This document shows, in pieces, positions 62,933 to 64,000 of a stretch of DNA of 64,000 bases. Source of the DNA: Rhynchopus sp. YZ270_cl-10 (taxonomy: Eukaryota; Euglenozoa; Diplonemea; Diplonemida; Diplonemidae); assembly GCA_964035575.1 (NCBI GenBank), contig OZ037889.1:310001-374000 (forward strand), written 5' to 3'. The notes beneath the pieces were generated by a model that saw nothing but the letters and a program-made list of their open reading frames with translations, did not search any database and was not told where the DNA came from. The first letter of the stretch is position 1; every line of letters starts with the position of its first letter. A program made the translations under genes and the position numbers.

Positions 62933-64000
62933 TTAATATGACCCCCATCTATCACGCGTTGCAGGCTGTGCTCCGAATGGAGTAGTGTCGGTGGGGAGGA
63001 GAAGACTGTCGCCTTCATCACTTATAAACTGGCGCACCAACGAGGTCAGCGCTGGACTATCGTCCTCCTCTTCTTGCAGAGGTGGGGGTCCGTCGTCTGC
63101 GTAGTCCCCAACCTTTGTGTCTACGATTGCTTCTGGGTTGAAGTCGAAACCTCCTCCTCCTCCTCCACCACCCACTGAACCAAAAGCTCCCATCTCCACT
63201 TCAGGCATGATCTCTGCCCCTAACCCCCCATTGAAGAGGGAATACTCTTGGTACGGCAGTTGGTACTGCAGGCCCTGGATGGGTGTCTGCTGGTAGTATG
63301 GTGGCGGTGGGGGTGGGGGTGGCGCAAGCAACGCTGGAGGCTCGAACTGCAGTACTGCGCACCCTACCGCACGCTGTCCTTCAAGGTCAGAGCGGTGTTG
63401 CGCCTCGGTTTCAATAAGGGAGTGCCGTTCTTGCGATTCGTCGCGACGAAGCTGGGAGCAGTCTTGTTGGTGGAGTTTTACTTGCATTGCGCGAAGTTGG
63501 TCTTCTTGGGCTTGAAGGCGTTTTTTGAGGTGTTGTGGGTCGTCCTCGGTCGGTGCGGGGGGAGGTGGTGGTGGGAGTTGGCGCAGAATGTGTTCCTGTT
63601 GTTGCTGGAGAAGCTTTTGCTGTTGCTGCTGAAGCTGCAGTTCACGCTGCTGCTGTTGCATTTCCTGCTGTTGGAGTTGCTGCTGTTGGAGGTGAAGTTG
63701 GTGTTGCTTCCGCTGCATGGCCTGTTGCTGTTCCATCTGCTGCTGAGCTAGGCGAGCGACTTCCTCCTCCTTTGACGCATGGCTTGACGCAATAGAAGAA
63801 GGCGACGTCGATGGCGGTGTAGCCTGTGGACCTGCTTCGATCACCACCGAAGGGGAAGGGGAAGAGGAGGGGGAGGGAGAGGAGGAGGAGGAGGACGCCA
63901 CCTTCTCCCCCTGCGGCAGTGCTGCAGGCTTAGCTTTGGGGGCTTGCTTCTTGATCGCCTTAGACACCGGGGGGGTAGGGCGCGGTGCAGTCTCTTTCGG
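62933..64000 (-). CDS. Gln/Pro-rich protein, 5' end cut by window edge
   Basis: At least 355 residues, open in frame to base 64000, so the start lies outside. From the edge it reads PKETAPRPTPPVSKAIKKQAPK, then Ser/Pro runs and a long Gln-rich coiled-coil (QQQMEQQQAMQRKQHQLHLQ...). A polyproline stretch and more charged helix follow. The end is a Gly-rich and acidic tail (EEEDDSPALTSLVRQFISDE). No enzymatic motif. It could be a transcription or RNA-processing cofactor, but composition alone does not show this. Confidence 0.75.
   Translation of the reverse strand, partial: PKETAPRPTPPVSKAIKKQAPKAKPAALPQGEKVASSSSSSPSPSSSPSPSVVIEAGPQATPPSTSPSSIASSHASKEEEVARLAQQQMEQQQAMQRKQHQLHLQQQQLQQQEMQQQQRELQLQQQQQKLLQQQQEHILRQLPPPPPPAPTEDDPQHLKKRLQAQEDQLRAMQVKLHQQDCSQLRRDESQERHSLIETEAQHRSDLEGQRAVGCAVLQFEPPALLAPPPPPPPPYYQQTPIQGLQYQLPYQEYSLFNGGLGAEIMPEVEMGAFGSVGGGGGGGGFDFNPEAIVDTKVGDYADDGPPPLQEEEDDSPALTSLVRQFISDEGDSLLLPTDTTPFGAQPATRDRWGSY

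Overview
This window is nuclear DNA from a eukaryote, most likely a free-living flagellate protist. I suspect an excavate such as a fornicate relative, but only weakly. Several proteins show this: a kinesin with a full motor domain, a GPI-anchor ethanolamine-phosphate transferase, CCCH zinc-finger and WD40 proteins, secreted Thr/Pro-stalk proteins and an MCM9-type helicase fragment. The standard genetic code fits everywhere. Genes have spliceosomal introns, mostly 50-230 nt, with donors of the GTATG type and acceptors ending CAG or TAG. I rebuilt the splicing of nine genes by hand. Seven are firm, because the exons add up exactly in frame and give sensible protein across each junction. The exceptions are the 5.0 kb gene and the last intron of the 7.2 kb gene.

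Layout: about 20 of 22 genes lie on the minus strand. From left to right these are: a 1,138-residue CCCH protein (405-4632); two small plus-strand genes (5.0 and 7.2 kb); a 1,491-residue coiled-coil protein (8675-13338); a recent 3.4 kb tandem duplication, each copy holding a secreted CUB-domain protein (15.2 and 18.7 kb); a related membrane-anchored Thr/Pro-stalk protein (22.2 kb); a small conserved-looking protein (25.6 kb); a RidA gene (27.7 kb); an unknown protein (28.8 kb); a fused RidA-RidA gene (30.8 kb); a coiled-coil protein (32.1 kb); and a four-exon membrane protein (36.5 kb). After a transposon-rich gap come a kinesin-14-like motor (44.8 kb), a SWSAP1-like RecA ATPase (47.7 kb), a rhamnose-mutarotase-fold protein (49.4 kb), a disordered protein (50.1 kb), a WD40 protein (52.5 kb), a PIGG/LAS21-like enzyme (56.1 kb), an MCM9-like remnant (58.9 kb), a large ankyrin protein (59.4 kb) and a Gln/Pro-rich protein cut by the right edge.

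Regions 33.2-36.5 kb and 38.4-44.8 kb are islands of non-autonomous DNA transposons, several with clear terminal inverted repeats and target-site duplications (TSDs). Three carry hAT hallmarks (CAGGG-type ends, 8-bp TSDs). One 1.1 kb element sits inside a 9-bp satellite. No transposase gene is visible.

The most interesting signal is at 7.3-7.8 kb. There a terminal-inverted-repeat element has inserted into a coding exon, and its 10-bp target duplication contains AG|GT. Splicing from one duplicate to the other would remove the element exactly and restore the frame. The second is a set of short dispersed modules in intergenic DNA and in one intron. Their copies differ by compensating changes in predicted hairpins, which suggests one or more undescribed structured RNA or small mobile families.
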